Source: Pomphorhynchus laevis
Lineage: Eukaryota > Acanthocephala > Palaeacanthocephala > Echinorhynchida > Pomphorhynchidae
Reading direction: 5' to 3'
Length of the DNA: 64,000 nucleotides
Assembly: GCA_012934845.2 (NCBI GenBank)
Contig: WNNJ02002299.1
Span: 1-64,000, forward strand
Each line of letters opens with the position of its first letter. Positions within the stretch are counted from its first letter, which is position 1. The notes beneath the pieces were generated by a model. It saw nothing but the letters and a program-made list of their open reading frames with translations. It did no database searches and was not told the DNA's origin. Shown piece by piece: positions 54,801 to 61,006 of this stretch. The translations under genes and the position numbers were made by a program.

Positions 54801-57442
54801 AAATAAATTAAAAAATTTCTACATACAAATTTTACCTACACTGAGTAAAGCTGCATACACATCCTTGCAGCAAGCCACAATACAATCGGGTCTTCCTCGT
54901 AAACGTACAACACGTTCACTTGATTTTGGGCAACATTCGGGGAATACCTTTATGTCAACTTGATAAAGCGAACGAAGTTCTTTAACACGATCTCCTTTTC
55001 TTCCGATTATAGCACCAGCGTGACTTTGATGAATTAATAATCGAAGATCGCAAGCATGCAACGGAAATTGATTGCTCTTTAAACAAAATATTTGTTTAAA
55101 AATATTATTTATAAACAATATTCAATGTAAAATAGAACAATATTATTCTAAACTTTTAAAAAGACTTTAACAATATTTCAAAATATAATTATTCAATAAT
55201 TAAACAAAATATTTCAAAAAATTATTTTTTAACGTGGCAAATGCGTGGCAGCGCACGCTTACATGACCACAACAAAACATAAATGTAAATCATGTGTCGA
55301 GAAGGTGTGAACGGAGGAGGTGTTTGAATATGATAAAGGAGGGAGCGCGGAGGATTTCGAGAGGAAGTTGATTCCAGGCGAGTGTGGCTGCGAAGAGGAA
55401 CGATCGGAGACCGTAGTTGTTAAGGTAATTGGGAACGTGGAGTAAGAGGGAATTACGGGAACGCAGCGATAGCGAGGTGGGGCGAGTGTCGTCTAAGAAA
55501 GGAAGGTTGATGAACGATGGGGAGCCGACAGCGATGAGACGAAAAGTTACGAGAAGGCGGAGTTTGATGCGGATGTGGATGGTGGGCCAGGAGAGTTGGG
55601 AAAATATGTGGATGTGTGGTCGAAGCGATGGAGACGAAAGAGCACTCGAACGGCGGTGTTGATTACTCGTTGTATGGGTAGGATTATGGATTTTGGAGAA
55701 TTGGCGAAAAGGCTAAGGCAGTAATTGCTCAATTTAGATTCTTAATTAAAATAATCTAATAGAAATTGAGGAAATTTATCGACAGAATAAATTTCTTAGC
55801 GCTCATTGTCAAAAGTCAATAAATTGAACTAGGTATCTATTCAATATGGGATCTGATATTCAATGGACAACGTGATCGATCACCTAAAAATACAACCACT
55901 GGAACGTTCAAGCAACAACGTCAAGTTGTTGCGCAAAGTAGTCAGATCACTGATTGATAGTAGCTGATTTGAGTATTTACCGATGATTACAATGACAAAA
56001 ATATATCTCTTCTCCGTAGATTGTATCTGTGAAATGCGAAAATTTTGGACAAATCATATCAGCTAACAAAGCCTACGTATTTAATCCTATATGTAAATTA
56101 AAAATAATGACGCTTAATAAATAATGTGTTCGGTCATATATAGTGTCCATTTTCAAGTAAGTAGTTTACAAAAAACAACAATCGCCTTATATCCCATTAG
56201 TACGGAAGAATATGAAGAAGTTTTTTTAGTCCATACTACCGATGGGAATTCTTAAATTATAGTTTGAATTATTACCAGGCATCATTTCACCGCTGCTATT
56301 GATGTGCATGGACTCAAGTATTAAACGCCTATAGTTATTCGATTCTTATCCAATAATTTTGATATCATCGAATTCAATATTGTGTCCTTTAATGAGGGAA
56401 TTGTTAAAAACTGAAGATGACATGTTCCCTTTCATTAAAGTATTACGATGTTCCTTAATTCTAACGTGTAATGGTCGTTAAGTCTGAGTCACGTATGTAG
56501 CATCACAATCTTTACATTTTATCTCATATACAACACCTAATGTTTGCTGAGTTATGTGTTTCCGTTTGAACACGGATTCTAGAAACCTGCTAGGCGGACA
56601 ATAAACTATTGGACGAGATGACATATGTCGTCTTAGACAATCTTCAAATCTATTCAGGCTAAATATTTCAACGAAAGATGATAGCAAAAATATTTTAGTT
56701 TGCATTTGGTCTTTTTTGCTGTGTAGATGCAAAAAATATCCTCTTCGATTTTCAATCAGCCTGCATGATGGCCCATTTGGGGAACAACGATTATTAAGTT
56801 TAGATATAATAATCGATCTTTCAGTCATCCGTTTAAATATTTAGCTGAGCAAACTTGCAAAGACCTTAGTAAAAACTTAGTGTCTTATATTTATATCTTA
56901 ATATAAGTAGACCAGAAAAATGATTCTATGTAATATCAGATGTGCGATATACCACAGTTGTAATTTTATTTTCACATCTAAACAGTATATCGAGAAATGC
57001 GATAGATTGTTTCCAGTCTTCTAGCTGTACCTGCCATGAAATGGCCAGATCTTTATTATTAAGCACATTTAGGAGTGATACCTAATTTGGAAGCGTGCCG
57101 AAAATAATAAACACATCATCTACATAGCGCCAATATACGCTTAGGTTTGGAAGTCTGTGATATATGTCTGTTAATATTAAAATATTACAAAAAAGACATT
57201 AAATATAAAGTATTAAATATTATGTAAGTATTAGGAAGTATAAGTAAATATTAATTAATAAAGCTTTATTTATAGTTTATACCTCAATTAATGCCGGAAA
57301 TATAGAATCGATTACTCGTGCACATGCATCCATCTCACCAAATGTATTTACGATCCTAATAGATATTGAAATTTAAAATAAAATATAAACAAGCAATATA
57401 CAATTCAGGTCCGTTATTTTCTGTAATTTGTACAACTGCCTT
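33724..57442 (-). CDS. hnRNP K-like KH-domain RNA-binding protein, 8 exons (5' end not found)
   Basis: Minus-strand exons at 57442-57402, 57355-57283, 55076-54840, 45484-45192, 45145-45114, 36346-36321, 36280-36236 and 33893-33724. Every junction is in phase and uses GT..AG; about 305 codons result. hnRNP K binds C-rich RNA and DNA through three KH domains in nucleus and cytoplasm. Seen here: end of KH1 (ITENNGPEL to FPALIE), all of KH2 (CDLRLLIHQSHAGAIIGRKG, FPECCPKSSERVV), an hnRNP K-like link (NYNEEAKEQYGGYSF), an acidic Ser/Thr/Asp-rich linker in place of the RGG/proline region, and KH3 (TIITIRGTKRHIQSAQFLMQ). Three introns are 40-47 bases; four are 2.2-9.4 kb and hold retroelements. The start and KH1 N-half were not found; they may lie beyond 58 kb or outside the window. 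Confidence 0.88.
34060..34240 (+). mobile_element. PLE2 3' repeat fragment
   Basis: GCAGTTCTGTTTGATGATCTC, then TTTATTCTGATACATCGTATG and an AT-rich tail match the middle of the PLE2 repeat. Confidence 0.6.
34247..34525 (+). other. open frame of unknown nature
   Basis: An open frame of about 90 residues before it runs into a SINE. It includes PAFHQHFQEFTEKIHGVDP and several Gln/Pro-rich residues. The base composition is less AT-rich than its surroundings. No domain recognised. It could be an exon on the plus strand or a remnant of an element. Confidence 0.2.
34531..34735 (+). repeat. tRNA-like SINE copy, well preserved head
   Basis: CACCTACCAAAATAATATAC, CAGCCATCCTAGTGGATGTA (A-box-like) and GAGTTCGAATCCAATCAGC (B-box match GTTCGAATCC at 34633-34642). 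The 3' part is truncated. Confidence 0.8.
34745..35320 (+). mobile_element. PLE2 3' end: last coding codons plus 3' repeat
   Basis: The last 60 or so PLE2 codons (LRIATICNDIGFLQNHLNNL and following) are read with small damage to 34950. Then comes the complete 3' repeat with GGCCCC (35040-35045), CTGCTATG (35047-35054), GGGGCC (35071-35076) and CACAGCAG (35089-35096). It ends near CTCAGTTAGCTGCTTTGAT at 35290-35310. Confidence 0.85.
35370..36190 (+). repeat. SINE units within a tandem segmental duplication
   Basis: Two long stretches match in order (about 35375-35598 and 35960-36187). Each carries a SINE tail (CAATCAGATGAATTTCAGCTC) and then a shared unique flank (CGTAAATTGTAACTATCTG to TTAAAAAATTATATTAACAA). 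A SINE head with GAGTTCGAATCGAATCAGCA lies between them at 35820-35950. The shared non-SINE flank shows a duplication of about 585 bases, not two insertions. All lie in an hnRNP K-like intron. Confidence 0.8.
36236..36280 (-). CDS. hnRNP K-like exon, start of KH3
   Basis: A 45-base exon in phase 0 encoding TDDQIIISRCTVPPQ, equivalent to the IITTQVTIPK strand before KH3 in hnRNP K. The acceptor is GTGTTTTTAG, the donor CAG/GTATGA. The 40-base intron 36281-36320 separates it from the previous exon. Confidence 0.8.
36321..36346 (-). CDS. hnRNP K-like micro-exon (26 bases)
   Basis: TTTTTAG precedes and GTAAGA follows it. Two bases complete a codon begun in the 32-base exon at 45.1 kb, then ATISAEVL leads in phase 0 into the KH3 exons. 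The assignment rests on the phase and splice sites. Confidence 0.6.
36440..37015. other. no gene seen
   Basis: Intronic DNA of the hnRNP K-like gene. A GC-richer patch near 36720-36870 has no recognised content. Confidence 0.5.
37020..37200 (-). mobile_element. PLE2 3' repeat, inverted
   Basis: GAGGTCATCCGAATATACTG, TATCAGGTTCCGACCCTTAT and AGCAGCGGAGCCAAATACATG are the repeat in reverse. Stem 1 can still form with wobble pairs. Confidence 0.75.
37240..38480 (-). mobile_element. PLE2 RT coding region, two overlapping copies
   Basis: The minus strand from 38468 reads MYKELSKLKDNYIKTTVDKAS, LYWNPKLHKNPIKPRFIC, then (next frame) MNKILKVIKAHFKKYCN, FSTLYINLDLVDI and QVKCVPMGGNSS to 37664. A second copy, 37660-37240, repeats NQNYL to GVPMGGNSSPI and continues to MFRYIDDICLN. 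The YIDD box, VPMGGN and PKLHK are PLE RT motifs. No GIY-YIG domain follows in any copy, so this is either an endonuclease-lacking lineage or one with an N-terminal endonuclease that is not visible here. Confidence 0.85.
38543..38554. repeat. left target site duplication of the family X element
   Basis: CACTAGACCTTA is found again at 41769-41780, directly beyond the element's A-rich 3' end. Confidence 0.85.
38887..39255 (+). pseudogene. family X N-terminal Cys-rich region
   Basis: From the ATG at 38887: RCCTCNGQAAKCKKCKCAK then VPCSNCAAPNCC, a probable zinc-binding array (CxxC, CxxCxC, CxxC) that may bind nucleic acid. It is followed by ARDAIRRLPWYMETFYEI. The frame closes at 39255, and the next block (LQQIPSRRISDRRKTLERRI) follows in another frame at about 39310. 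Confidence 0.7.
39583..40134 (+). pseudogene. family X reverse transcriptase, fingers region
   Basis: RLQELHPRATDADGEYILL, KKSNGSAGPSSMDAKMWRYLL and YLACRLVPLDKSPGIRPIGIGEVMRRIV (given in part) are the conserved run-up to RT motif A in this family. The frame continues after a shift as GGTNCAGQKCGTDT-like sequence to 40134. It is among the best-kept stretches of the element. Confidence 0.75.
40130..40640 (+). pseudogene. family X reverse transcriptase, catalytic palm
   Basis: TVDANNAFNCINRDLLLKNI (motif A, about 40135-40195), ILSEEGVTQGDPLAMAAFA (about 40275-40330), then WYADDATFIG in a shifted frame (about 40395-40425; YADD catalytic box) and INASKCCFLNKNE. All three catalytic aspartates are present, but not in one frame. 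Confidence 0.75.
40683..41631 (+). pseudogene. family X C-terminal region with Cys/His cluster
   Basis: YLDPYAAYILLTRTIQFQWTH, ELRDIIKLPARDGGLSIIDP (thumb), then FLDALAIRYNIPIKSKGICRC and SEVFNLRHVLSCRVGGGTII with RHNAIRDTIASI (C-x-C...H-x-x-x-C cluster). It ends RSMRLFGWQS. The GGLSI, CRC/HVLSC and RHNAIRD series is shared with the copy at 43.2-44.6 kb. Confidence 0.75.
41769..41780. repeat. right target site duplication of the family X element
   Basis: CACTAGACCTTA, identical to 38543-38554. Confidence 0.85.
41781..42185. other. no gene seen
   Basis: Unassigned intronic DNA. Confidence 0.5.
42188..42335 (-). mobile_element. PLE2 coding fragment
   Basis: The minus strand reads TIDKASNNFVFICKKLYYDIL then KEVNSNDLDVN, the same block as at 38.4 and 57.7 kb. 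It is cut at both ends. Confidence 0.75.
42377..42406 (-). ncRNA. hammerhead-like core beside a GIY-YIG PLE
   Basis: On the minus strand: CTGATGA, one extra base, then ATTCC/GGAAT with a short loop, then TGAAAA. It lies about 130 bases beyond the end of the PLE coding remnant at 42538. This is the only motif here with the classical CUGAUGA. Confidence 0.45.
42538..43124 (-). mobile_element. GIY-YIG end of a third Penelope-like element
   Basis: The frame 42870-42538 (110 residues) reads GVIYRINCLDC, DIGQTGKFLKTRVKMH (GIY-YIG core, catalytic Arg in TRV) and AQNALSTGHNIDFDNVEVI, ending with an ICESLWIEELKPDLN block. Upstream, 43124-42870 holds the region before the domain in PLEs (GWVSKLVENRVRKFIMG). 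RT is not visible; the element is 5'-truncated. Confidence 0.8.
43170..44572 (+). mobile_element. family X copy, heavily degraded
   Basis: Plus-strand blocks: FFVCRPVALEKKSGGIRPIGI and VRRIISRAIL (43250-43360), LTIDAKNAF-like sequence near 43480, TRGDHFAMAGFALNSLPL (about 43650), the frame 43965-44312 with FATWNLNDDWISMLCSPLNL, and FHLSANEFKDALNARYIQI with CICGASVNIAHSLSCKNG near 44350-44490. The order is the same as in the 38.5-kb copy, with many stops. Confidence 0.7.
44575..45105. other. no gene seen, AT-rich
   Basis: Intronic DNA just downstream of two hnRNP K-like exons. Confidence 0.5.
45114..45145 (-). CDS. hnRNP K-like micro-exon (32 bases)
   Basis: Between TTTGTTTAG and GTGAGT. It completes a Gln codon and adds PPDSEKDKSE, keeping the acidic linker in frame. 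A 46-base intron separates it from the exon before. Confidence 0.75.
45192..45484 (-). CDS. hnRNP K-like exon, KH2-to-KH3 linker
   Basis: 293 bases, entered in phase 0 after TTTAAAATAG and left in phase 2 at GTATGT. ITPKGQLILYESCNYNEE then QYGGYSF match the hnRNP K segment [20 protein letters not shown]...YGGF just after KH2 by position. The rest (about 70 residues) is rich in Ser, Thr, Asp, Glu and Asn and lacks the RGG and SH3-binding proline motifs of vertebrate hnRNP K. Confidence 0.85.
45490..45850. other. no gene seen, AT-rich
   Basis: Intronic; tracts of TTTATTAATTA type only. Confidence 0.5.
45962..45990 (-). ncRNA. hammerhead-like core, left arm
   Basis: Minus strand: CTGAAGA, T, GTCGG..CCCGTC, GAAAC. 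Its stem II is weaker than that of its partner at 46021. Confidence 0.4.
46021..46049 (+). ncRNA. hammerhead-like core, right arm (best stem II)
   Basis: CTGACGA, one extra T, then a perfect 6-base stem GACGGG/CCCGTC with loop AGTA, then GAAAC followed by GTTGTAACG. It matches the CUGAnGA - stem II - GAAA core, with one additional base after A9. Confidence 0.45.
46495..46675 (-). mobile_element. PLE2 3' repeat, inverted, partial
   Basis: AGATCAGATAACTGAGTCGAC (terminus), the AT-rich tail, then GGTCATTAGGTGGAACTG and TAATGCTATTA. It ends where the SINE-like piece starts at 46676. Confidence 0.65.
46676..46780 (+). repeat. half copy of the SINE-like fold-back sequence
   Basis: CTGCTGATGAGGTCCACC, GCTGATTGTAGTGTACAGTG and CACACGAGGATAATTTATG match the right arm of the fold-back at 62084-62174. 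Confidence 0.8.
46850..48236 (+). mobile_element. PLE2 RT coding region with internal rearrangement
   Basis: Plus-strand blocks: NKILKAIKAHFKKYCKVIEIN (about 46970), then FSTIYTNLDLVDIKEAL-like sequence and KIKPSNKSKYMDKIELIESL (47270). A duplicated, scrambled segment lies at 47320-47520. The frame 47560-47922 has GVPMGGNSSPIIADLFLSF and MFRYIDDICVFNS, and 47986-48237 has IPYNIKYNTLNNEILRIATI. The palm motifs are intact in the 120-residue frame. No GIY-YIG domain. It is cut off by the minisatellite at 48240. Confidence 0.85.
48240..49548. repeat. 75-base minisatellite, about 17 units, with higher-order structure
   Basis: Units of about 75 bases (some 70-72) contain CACTCTATTTGAACATTT, TTATCTCAATTGATAAAAAT and TATATCGGTATGATA. 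A block with the variant CCATTCTTATCTCCATTGA occurs at 48815 and 49190, about 370 bases apart, so larger blocks were duplicated too. Because 75 is a multiple of three, long frames stay open (48879-49235, 49252-49554); these are not genes. Confidence 0.97.
49976..50004 (-). ncRNA. hammerhead-like core
   Basis: Minus strand: CTGAAGA, T, GCCAACAGTAGTTATC (weak stem), GAAAT. Confidence 0.3.
50032..50058 (+). ncRNA. hammerhead-like core
   Basis: CTGAAGA, T, GCTAA / TTAGC hairpin, GAAT. The third A of GAAA is changed, so this copy is probably inactive. Confidence 0.3.
50170..50240 (-). mobile_element. PLE2 terminus, inverted
   Basis: ATCAGCTAGCTGATTCTATAT resembles the reverse complement of the PLE2 3' terminus. 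Confidence 0.4.
50337..50395 (-). mobile_element. last bases of a CR1-like LINE
   Basis: TTTTTAATGTGGTAATTGCAC and TGTGTGCTTACAAGCCCAC match the 3' end shared by the LINE copies at 55.2 and 60.0 kb. This is an extreme 5' truncation. Confidence 0.5.
50399..50535. repeat. third small fold-back element with hammerhead-like core
   Basis: Left arm ATTATTGGAGCTGGATCTAAG, right arm CTTGATCCAGCTACAATAAT. The motif at 50464-50491 (+) reads CTGAAGA, T, GCTTAC..GTTAGC, GAAAT. Confidence 0.75.
50540..51300 (+). mobile_element. PLE2 RT, C-terminal part with intact end
   Basis: The frame 50805-51296 (163 residues) reads MFQYIDDICVFNSNNFYSI, GVYLDMNIKLTLTKTTINLY, FTRNIFLHEHSCIPYN and a basic end to KFLWMDNK, stopping at 51296. 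This is the best-kept C-terminus of PLE2. The stop is followed at once by the 3' repeat, so no endonuclease domain follows RT. Upstream the element is broken, with unrelated sequence at 50600-50790. Confidence 0.88.
51297..51660 (+). mobile_element. PLE2 3' repeat, best copy, with pseudoknot
   Basis: This non-coding part follows the PLE2 stop and ends at TACGTAGACTCAGTTAG. Stem 1: GGCCCC 51364-51369 with GGGGCC 51395-51400, extendable by three U-A pairs past one bulge. Stem 2: CTGCTATG 51371-51378 with CATAGCAG 51413-51420. The two stems cross. A possible third helix is GAGGA 51386-51390 with TCCTC 51422-51426. Confidence 0.8.
51660..52050. other. no gene seen
   Basis: Unassigned AT-rich DNA. 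Confidence 0.5.
52060..52235 (+). mobile_element. GIY-YIG PLE, extreme C-terminus
   Basis: One frame reads KREIIDNTKAFMKEHKVVNL, RILEAIFIKEMNPTINRKNEG and ends at TLKIF. The xIxEAIFIKExxPTINRxxEG series is the usual end of PLE GIY-YIG proteins. A hammerhead-like core follows 55 bases downstream. Confidence 0.65.
52290..52317 (+). ncRNA. hammerhead-like core behind a PLE C-terminus
   Basis: CTGAAGA, T, GATCT / AGATC hairpin, then GAAAT. The position just after the PLE stop matches that in PLE1. Confidence 0.4.
52320..54835. other. no gene seen; one duplicated segment
   Basis: AT-rich intron of the hnRNP K-like gene. A segment of about 128 bases is duplicated near 53770-53880 and 53898-54000 (ATTAAAGCAACACAAAT, AATAGTAAATxATT, GATTTAxxxATGAGxCAGAT). 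Otherwise nothing recognised. Confidence 0.6.
54840..55076 (-). CDS. hnRNP K-like exon, KH2
   Basis: 79 codons in phase 0. HACDLRLLIHQSHAGAIIGRKG carries the KH signature with GxxG = GRKG (exon residues 25-28); VKELRSLYQVDIKVFPECC and SSERVVRLRGRPD complete the fold. The FPECCPxSxxRVV phrase is specific to hnRNP K KH2. The acceptor is TTTGTTTAAAG; the donor used is AGT/GTAGGT, which keeps phase with the exon at 45.4 kb. An alternative donor two codons on would break phase. Confidence 0.92.
55225..55735 (-). mobile_element. CR1-like LINE, short 5'-truncated copy
   Basis: Its 3' end AACGTGGCAAATGCGTGGCA and following bases match the copy at 59976. On the minus strand it reads YCLSLFANSPKSIILPIQRV and TAVRVLFRLHRFDHTSTYF. 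It lies in the 2.2-kb intron of the hnRNP K-like gene, in the same orientation. Confidence 0.85.
55740..56335. other. no gene; inverted PLE2 terminus at 56045-56090
   Basis: AAATCATATCAGCTAACAAAG and CTACGTATTTAATCC resemble the PLE2 terminus in reverse. The rest is unassigned. Confidence 0.5.
56340..57190 (-). mobile_element. fourth Penelope-like element, RT end and GIY-YIG
   Basis: The minus strand reads VYWRYVDDVFIIFGTLPN (YVDD catalytic box, about 57130), QSIAFLDILF (about 56980), then the frame 56828-56478 with RRHMSSRPIVYCPPSRFLESV and LGVVYEIKCKDCDATYV (GIY-YIG). FNNSLIKGHNIEFDDIKII follows near 56370. The RT-then-GIY-YIG order is as in PLE1. It is 5'-truncated, with several stops. 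Confidence 0.85.
57283..57355 (-). CDS. hnRNP K-like exon, C-terminal half of KH1
   Basis: 73 bases: one base completes a Leu codon, then IVNTFGEMDACARVIDSIF and PALIE. It matches the hnRNP K segment ILSISADIETIGEILKKII by position. The acceptor is ATCTATTAG, the donor GAG/GTATAA in phase 0, joining directly to the KH2 exon. Confidence 0.8.
57402..57442 (-). CDS. hnRNP K-like micro-exon (41 bases), KH1
   Basis: Encodes KAVVQITENNGPE plus two bases of the next codon, like the VSVPDSSGPER strand of hnRNP K KH1. The acceptor is TTGATTTTTTAG, the donor AATT/GTATAT. The intron to the next exon is 46 bases. Confidence 0.7.
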
Positions 57443-57534
57443 CTAAAAAATCAAATTAGCAAAAATTACATTGGGATATGATAAATTTAGAAATTACATT
57501 GGATAAGATACTCTTTTTATTTAATATTGAACAA

Positions 57535-58000
57535 TGACTTGTAATAATTGTTTCTAAACTCAACTCACTACGTTCATATGTTGGATTTACATTTTAATCA
57601 TTAGAATTAACCTCTTTTACTAGTATATCATAATAAAGCTTTTTGCATATGAAGACAAAGTTATTACTAGCTTTATCAATAGTTGTTATTATATAGTTAT
57701 CCTTTAATTTAGTAAGTTCTTTATACATATCTTTATTAATTTTATCTTTCCTTTTATAATTGTTTGTTATTTTCATTTTATTTTTAATTTTATCAAATAT
57801 ATAATCTTTCCAAATTTTTATCTTATCTTCATTATCTTTTTATCTTCATTTTTTCTCTAATTTTATATAAGTTTTCCAAATGTTTATCTTTGATGTATTT
57901 AAGCTTGTACTATTAATCAACTTACCAATGTAAGCATTGAGACATATAACAAATTGTAAATTTTATTTTTATTGTTATTATTTGATCTATATTTATACCC
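57535..58000 (-). mobile_element. PLE2 N-terminal coding fragment
   Basis: The minus strand reads KIWKDYIFDKIKNKMKIT (about 57800), YKELTKLKDNYIITTIDKAS and FVFICKKLYYDILVKEVNSND, then TYERSELSFETIITSHCS to 57535. It precedes the blocks seen at 38.4 kb and shows more of the PLE2 N-terminus than other copies. It inserts close to the KH1 exon. Confidence 0.8.
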
Positions 58001-58104
58001 TTTTAATAGCATTTTCCATAATTCGCCATTTTTAATTAATTCTAGATTAGTGATTAATTATGTATTAATTCAATCTCGTATCTATCGTTGAAATTTTTAT
58101 TGCT

Positions 58105-58210
58105 ATTTTTGAATACATCAGATCAGCCAGCTGAATCTACGTATTCTATATTAAATATAAATAAAAATAATATAATGGCAAATAAAATTTAAATAATTAA
58201 ATAATAAAAA
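58105..58210 (-). mobile_element. PLE2 terminus, inverted
   Basis: ACATCAGATCAGCCAGCTGA and CTACGTATTCTATATT followed by an AT-rich tail. Confidence 0.5.
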
Positions 58211-58650
58211 TAATTAATAATTGTATTATCCTTAGAGTGAAAAATTCTGATTATTAAACTAGTTACAGTTATATGAAAGCGTATATATGTAGAGAGATAG
58301 TAAATACAACATCTTAGGTGTATTGGATACATTACGTAAAATACAATCAATAGTTTAAGACATGATCGAGTAGAATTTTACAAAACAACCTATCTAATAG
58401 TCTTGTTTACAGTGACGATAAAATACGCGGCTTTAATTGTACAAACGTTCAAAAGCACCACAATCCAACAACATATATAACATAAGGCAATCTAAGCATC
58501 AGCATATACAAACTAAGGATCACAAAACAACCTAAACATTTACAACTTAAGCATCACAAAACAACATTAGGGTCACTAAATAACCATAACATCATAAAAC
58601 AACATCAGTATCACAAATCAACCTAAGTTATACTGCTGAAAATTATCACA
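58210..58650. other. no gene seen; possible 5' part of the family X copy
   Basis: Repeated short phrases such as CACAAAACAACxT near 58500-58630. No coding signal. Confidence 0.4.
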
Positions 58651-59975
58651 TTAATATGCCAAGGAGAGAGCAGTCGGTGATTCAGAAGTGTTGTTTGTGT
58701 TAGGACAAGCAGCCAAATGTAAAGGTTGTCGATATACAAAGGGAAAGCGCCAATGTACGAACTGTACTGCACCAAAATATACTAACAGTGTGGATCGACA
58801 ATTTATGCTACAGGATCTACAATATATGGAGCTGGATCTACCAAACGAAGATCATCGACAATTTATAAACAAATAAAAGTCGACAACACATTATGCCAGC
58901 TACTACAGTCTAGGGTCGAAACACAACGAAATACAACGAGCGACAGAAATTAATGCCTACATTAAATCATTGTATGACAAGGTAATACAATGAATTCCGT
59001 ACGTATTTCACGCACTACAATGTAACGCTATCAAAGATCTCATACGAAAGTTATCAGATCAGAAGTACTCGACGAATTTAATAAGAGACATAAACGCAAT
59101 GGTAATACGCTTAGGTGTTTGTCCGTCATGTTCCAACTCACCTTACAAAGAGTTTAAACTAATAAATCAGTTTAATTTTAAAAACGCTGAAAAGAAGGAT
59201 AAAATTATGTTATGAAAATTGTAGGTACGATTTGATGGTCAAGGCTCGATATTTTCAAGCAAAACATGTTTTAACCATGACACTTTAAAAGATGTGGGGA
59301 ACTCAAGAAATGTTTCTAAGTTAGTCAGAAAGAGAATTATTGGCAGAGCTATTAGATTATTGCAGGGAGAAACAATGAAAGAGATATTTCTTGATTTGAA
59401 TAATATGGCAGAGAGAACCACCGTATTGGAAATATTAAAAGAGCTACATACACTGCATCAGAGATTTGCTTAGGTTGTATATTGCAGCGTGCACTACAAA
59501 ACTTCGAAAACACCATGAAGCTTGGTTTTGGAATTAATTAATGGAGATATAATTAGGACAGCGAAATTGTCAAGAGGATTGGCGGTACCGTCAAGGACTG
59601 GTGCGGTTTTTGGATTTCCATGTTCACATCTTTTGAACAGAAATTACATGTCTTATCAGAACGATTATGTGCATTCGTCATTATTATTTAAACGACTGAT
59701 ACAACCTCAGCACCTAAGAGCATATTTGGTATGTCGATTGATCTTCTACACAAAAAATCTGGGGTTCGTTCGATTGGTAATAGCAAAGTGATGATATATT
59801 AATTATTTTCAGATTAATATTGCGAATCGTGCCAAATCACTTGTCAGAATTGTACGATTTTTACGACTTTGTGCTGGACAGCGTTGTGGAACAGAAAGAG
59901 CTGTTCACTCGATCATATCCGTCTTTATAGTTTTGCATAAAAACTGTGTACTATTAATTGATGTAAAAAAAAAGA

Positions 59976-61006
59976 TTTATTTTTTTAACGTGGCAAATGC
60001 GTGCCAGCGCACGCTTACATGACCACAACAAAAACAAAACTGTGAATCAGGCGTCGAGAAGGTGTGAACGGAGGAGGTGTTTGAATGTGATAAAAGAGAA
60101 AGCGCGGCGGACGTCGAGAGGGAGTTGATTCCAGGCGAGTGAGGCGGCGACGAGGAAGGATCGGAGACCGTAGTTGTTGGAGTAATTAGAAACGTGGAGT
60201 AAGAGGGTATGACAGGAACGAAGCGATAGCGAGGTGGGGCGAGTATCGTCTAAGAAAGGAAGGTTGATGAACGATGGGGAGCCGACAGCGATGAGACGAA
60301 AAGTAATGAGAAGAAGGCGGAGTTTGATGCGGATGTGGATGGTGGGCCAGGAGAGTTGGGCAAAATATGTGGATGTGTGGTCGAAGCGACGGAGGCGAAA
60401 GAGCACTCGAACGGCGGTGTTGATTATTCGTTGTAGGGGTAGGATGATGGATTTTGGAGAATTGGCGAAAAGGCTAAGGCAGTAATCGATTTTAGGGAAA
60501 AGAAGCGATGAAAGAAGAGACATACAAGAACGGAAGTCGATAAGGGGGCGGATACGGCGGATGTCACGAAGAATTAAGTTAGACGAGCGGACCTTGTCAC
60601 GGACGAAGGGTTTAAGGGAAAGGTGATCATCGAAATGGAAGCCTAAGAAAGTGAGATTGTGGACTACAGGGATGATCGATGAGGCAAAAGATACAATGGG
60701 AGGAGATATGCTTGGTTTACGGGGAAGGATCCACATTATTTTGGACTTTTCGGCGTTTAGAACGAGATGGAGATTGGAGAGACGCTTGTAGATAGAAGAG
60801 AGACAGTTGGAGGCAGAAATGGCGATATCGTGTATGCGATGTGCGGGTGCATGAGCATAGATTAGAATGTCATCGGCGTATTGCATGACGTTAAAGGAGT
60901 AAGGTTTGATAAATGGAGAGAGATCGCCAAGCAAAAGAGAGAATAGCAGGGGACCTAGGACTGAACCTTGTGGAACCCATGTAATCAATGCATTTAATCT
61001 TATCAA
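59976..61006 (-). mobile_element. CR1-like LINE, 5'-truncated, inserted in family X
   Basis: The minus strand covers the last third of a LINE ORF2 and a 3' UTR of about 70 bases. The 3' end (minus) reads GTAAGCGTGCGCTGGCACGC then TTTGCCACGTTAAAAAAA. The long intact frame and the close match to the 55.2-kb copy suggest a recent insertion. Confidence 0.9.
60047..61006 (-). CDS. CR1-like LINE reverse transcriptase, C-terminal two thirds
   Basis: 319 uninterrupted residues: WVPQGSVLGPLLFSLLLGDL (RT block 4, residues 10-29), FNVMQYADDILIYAHA (catalytic YADD, residues 38-53), LVLNAEKSKIMWILP, LTFLGFHFDDHLSL, then the thumb and the usual C-terminal block SLAWNQLPLDVRRAFSFITFK. The fingers and AP endonuclease are missing because of 5' truncation, so it could not move on its own. 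The lack of stops points to youth. Confidence 0.88.
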   Translation of the reverse strand: MIRLNALITWVPQGSVLGPLLFSLLLGDLSPFIKPYSFNVMQYADDILIYAHAPAHRIHDIAISASNCLSSIYKRLSNLHLVLNAEKSKIMWILPRKPSISPPIVSFASSIIPVVHNLTFLGFHFDDHLSLKPFVRDKVRSSNLILRDIRRIRPLIDFRSCMSLLSSLLFPKIDYCLSLFANSPKSIILPLQRIINTAVRVLFRLRRFDHTSTYFAQLSWPTIHIRIKLRLLLITFRLIAVGSPSFINLPFLDDTRPTSLSLRSCHTLLLHVSNYSNNYGLRSFLVAASLAWNQLPLDVRRAFSFITFKHLLRSHLLDA

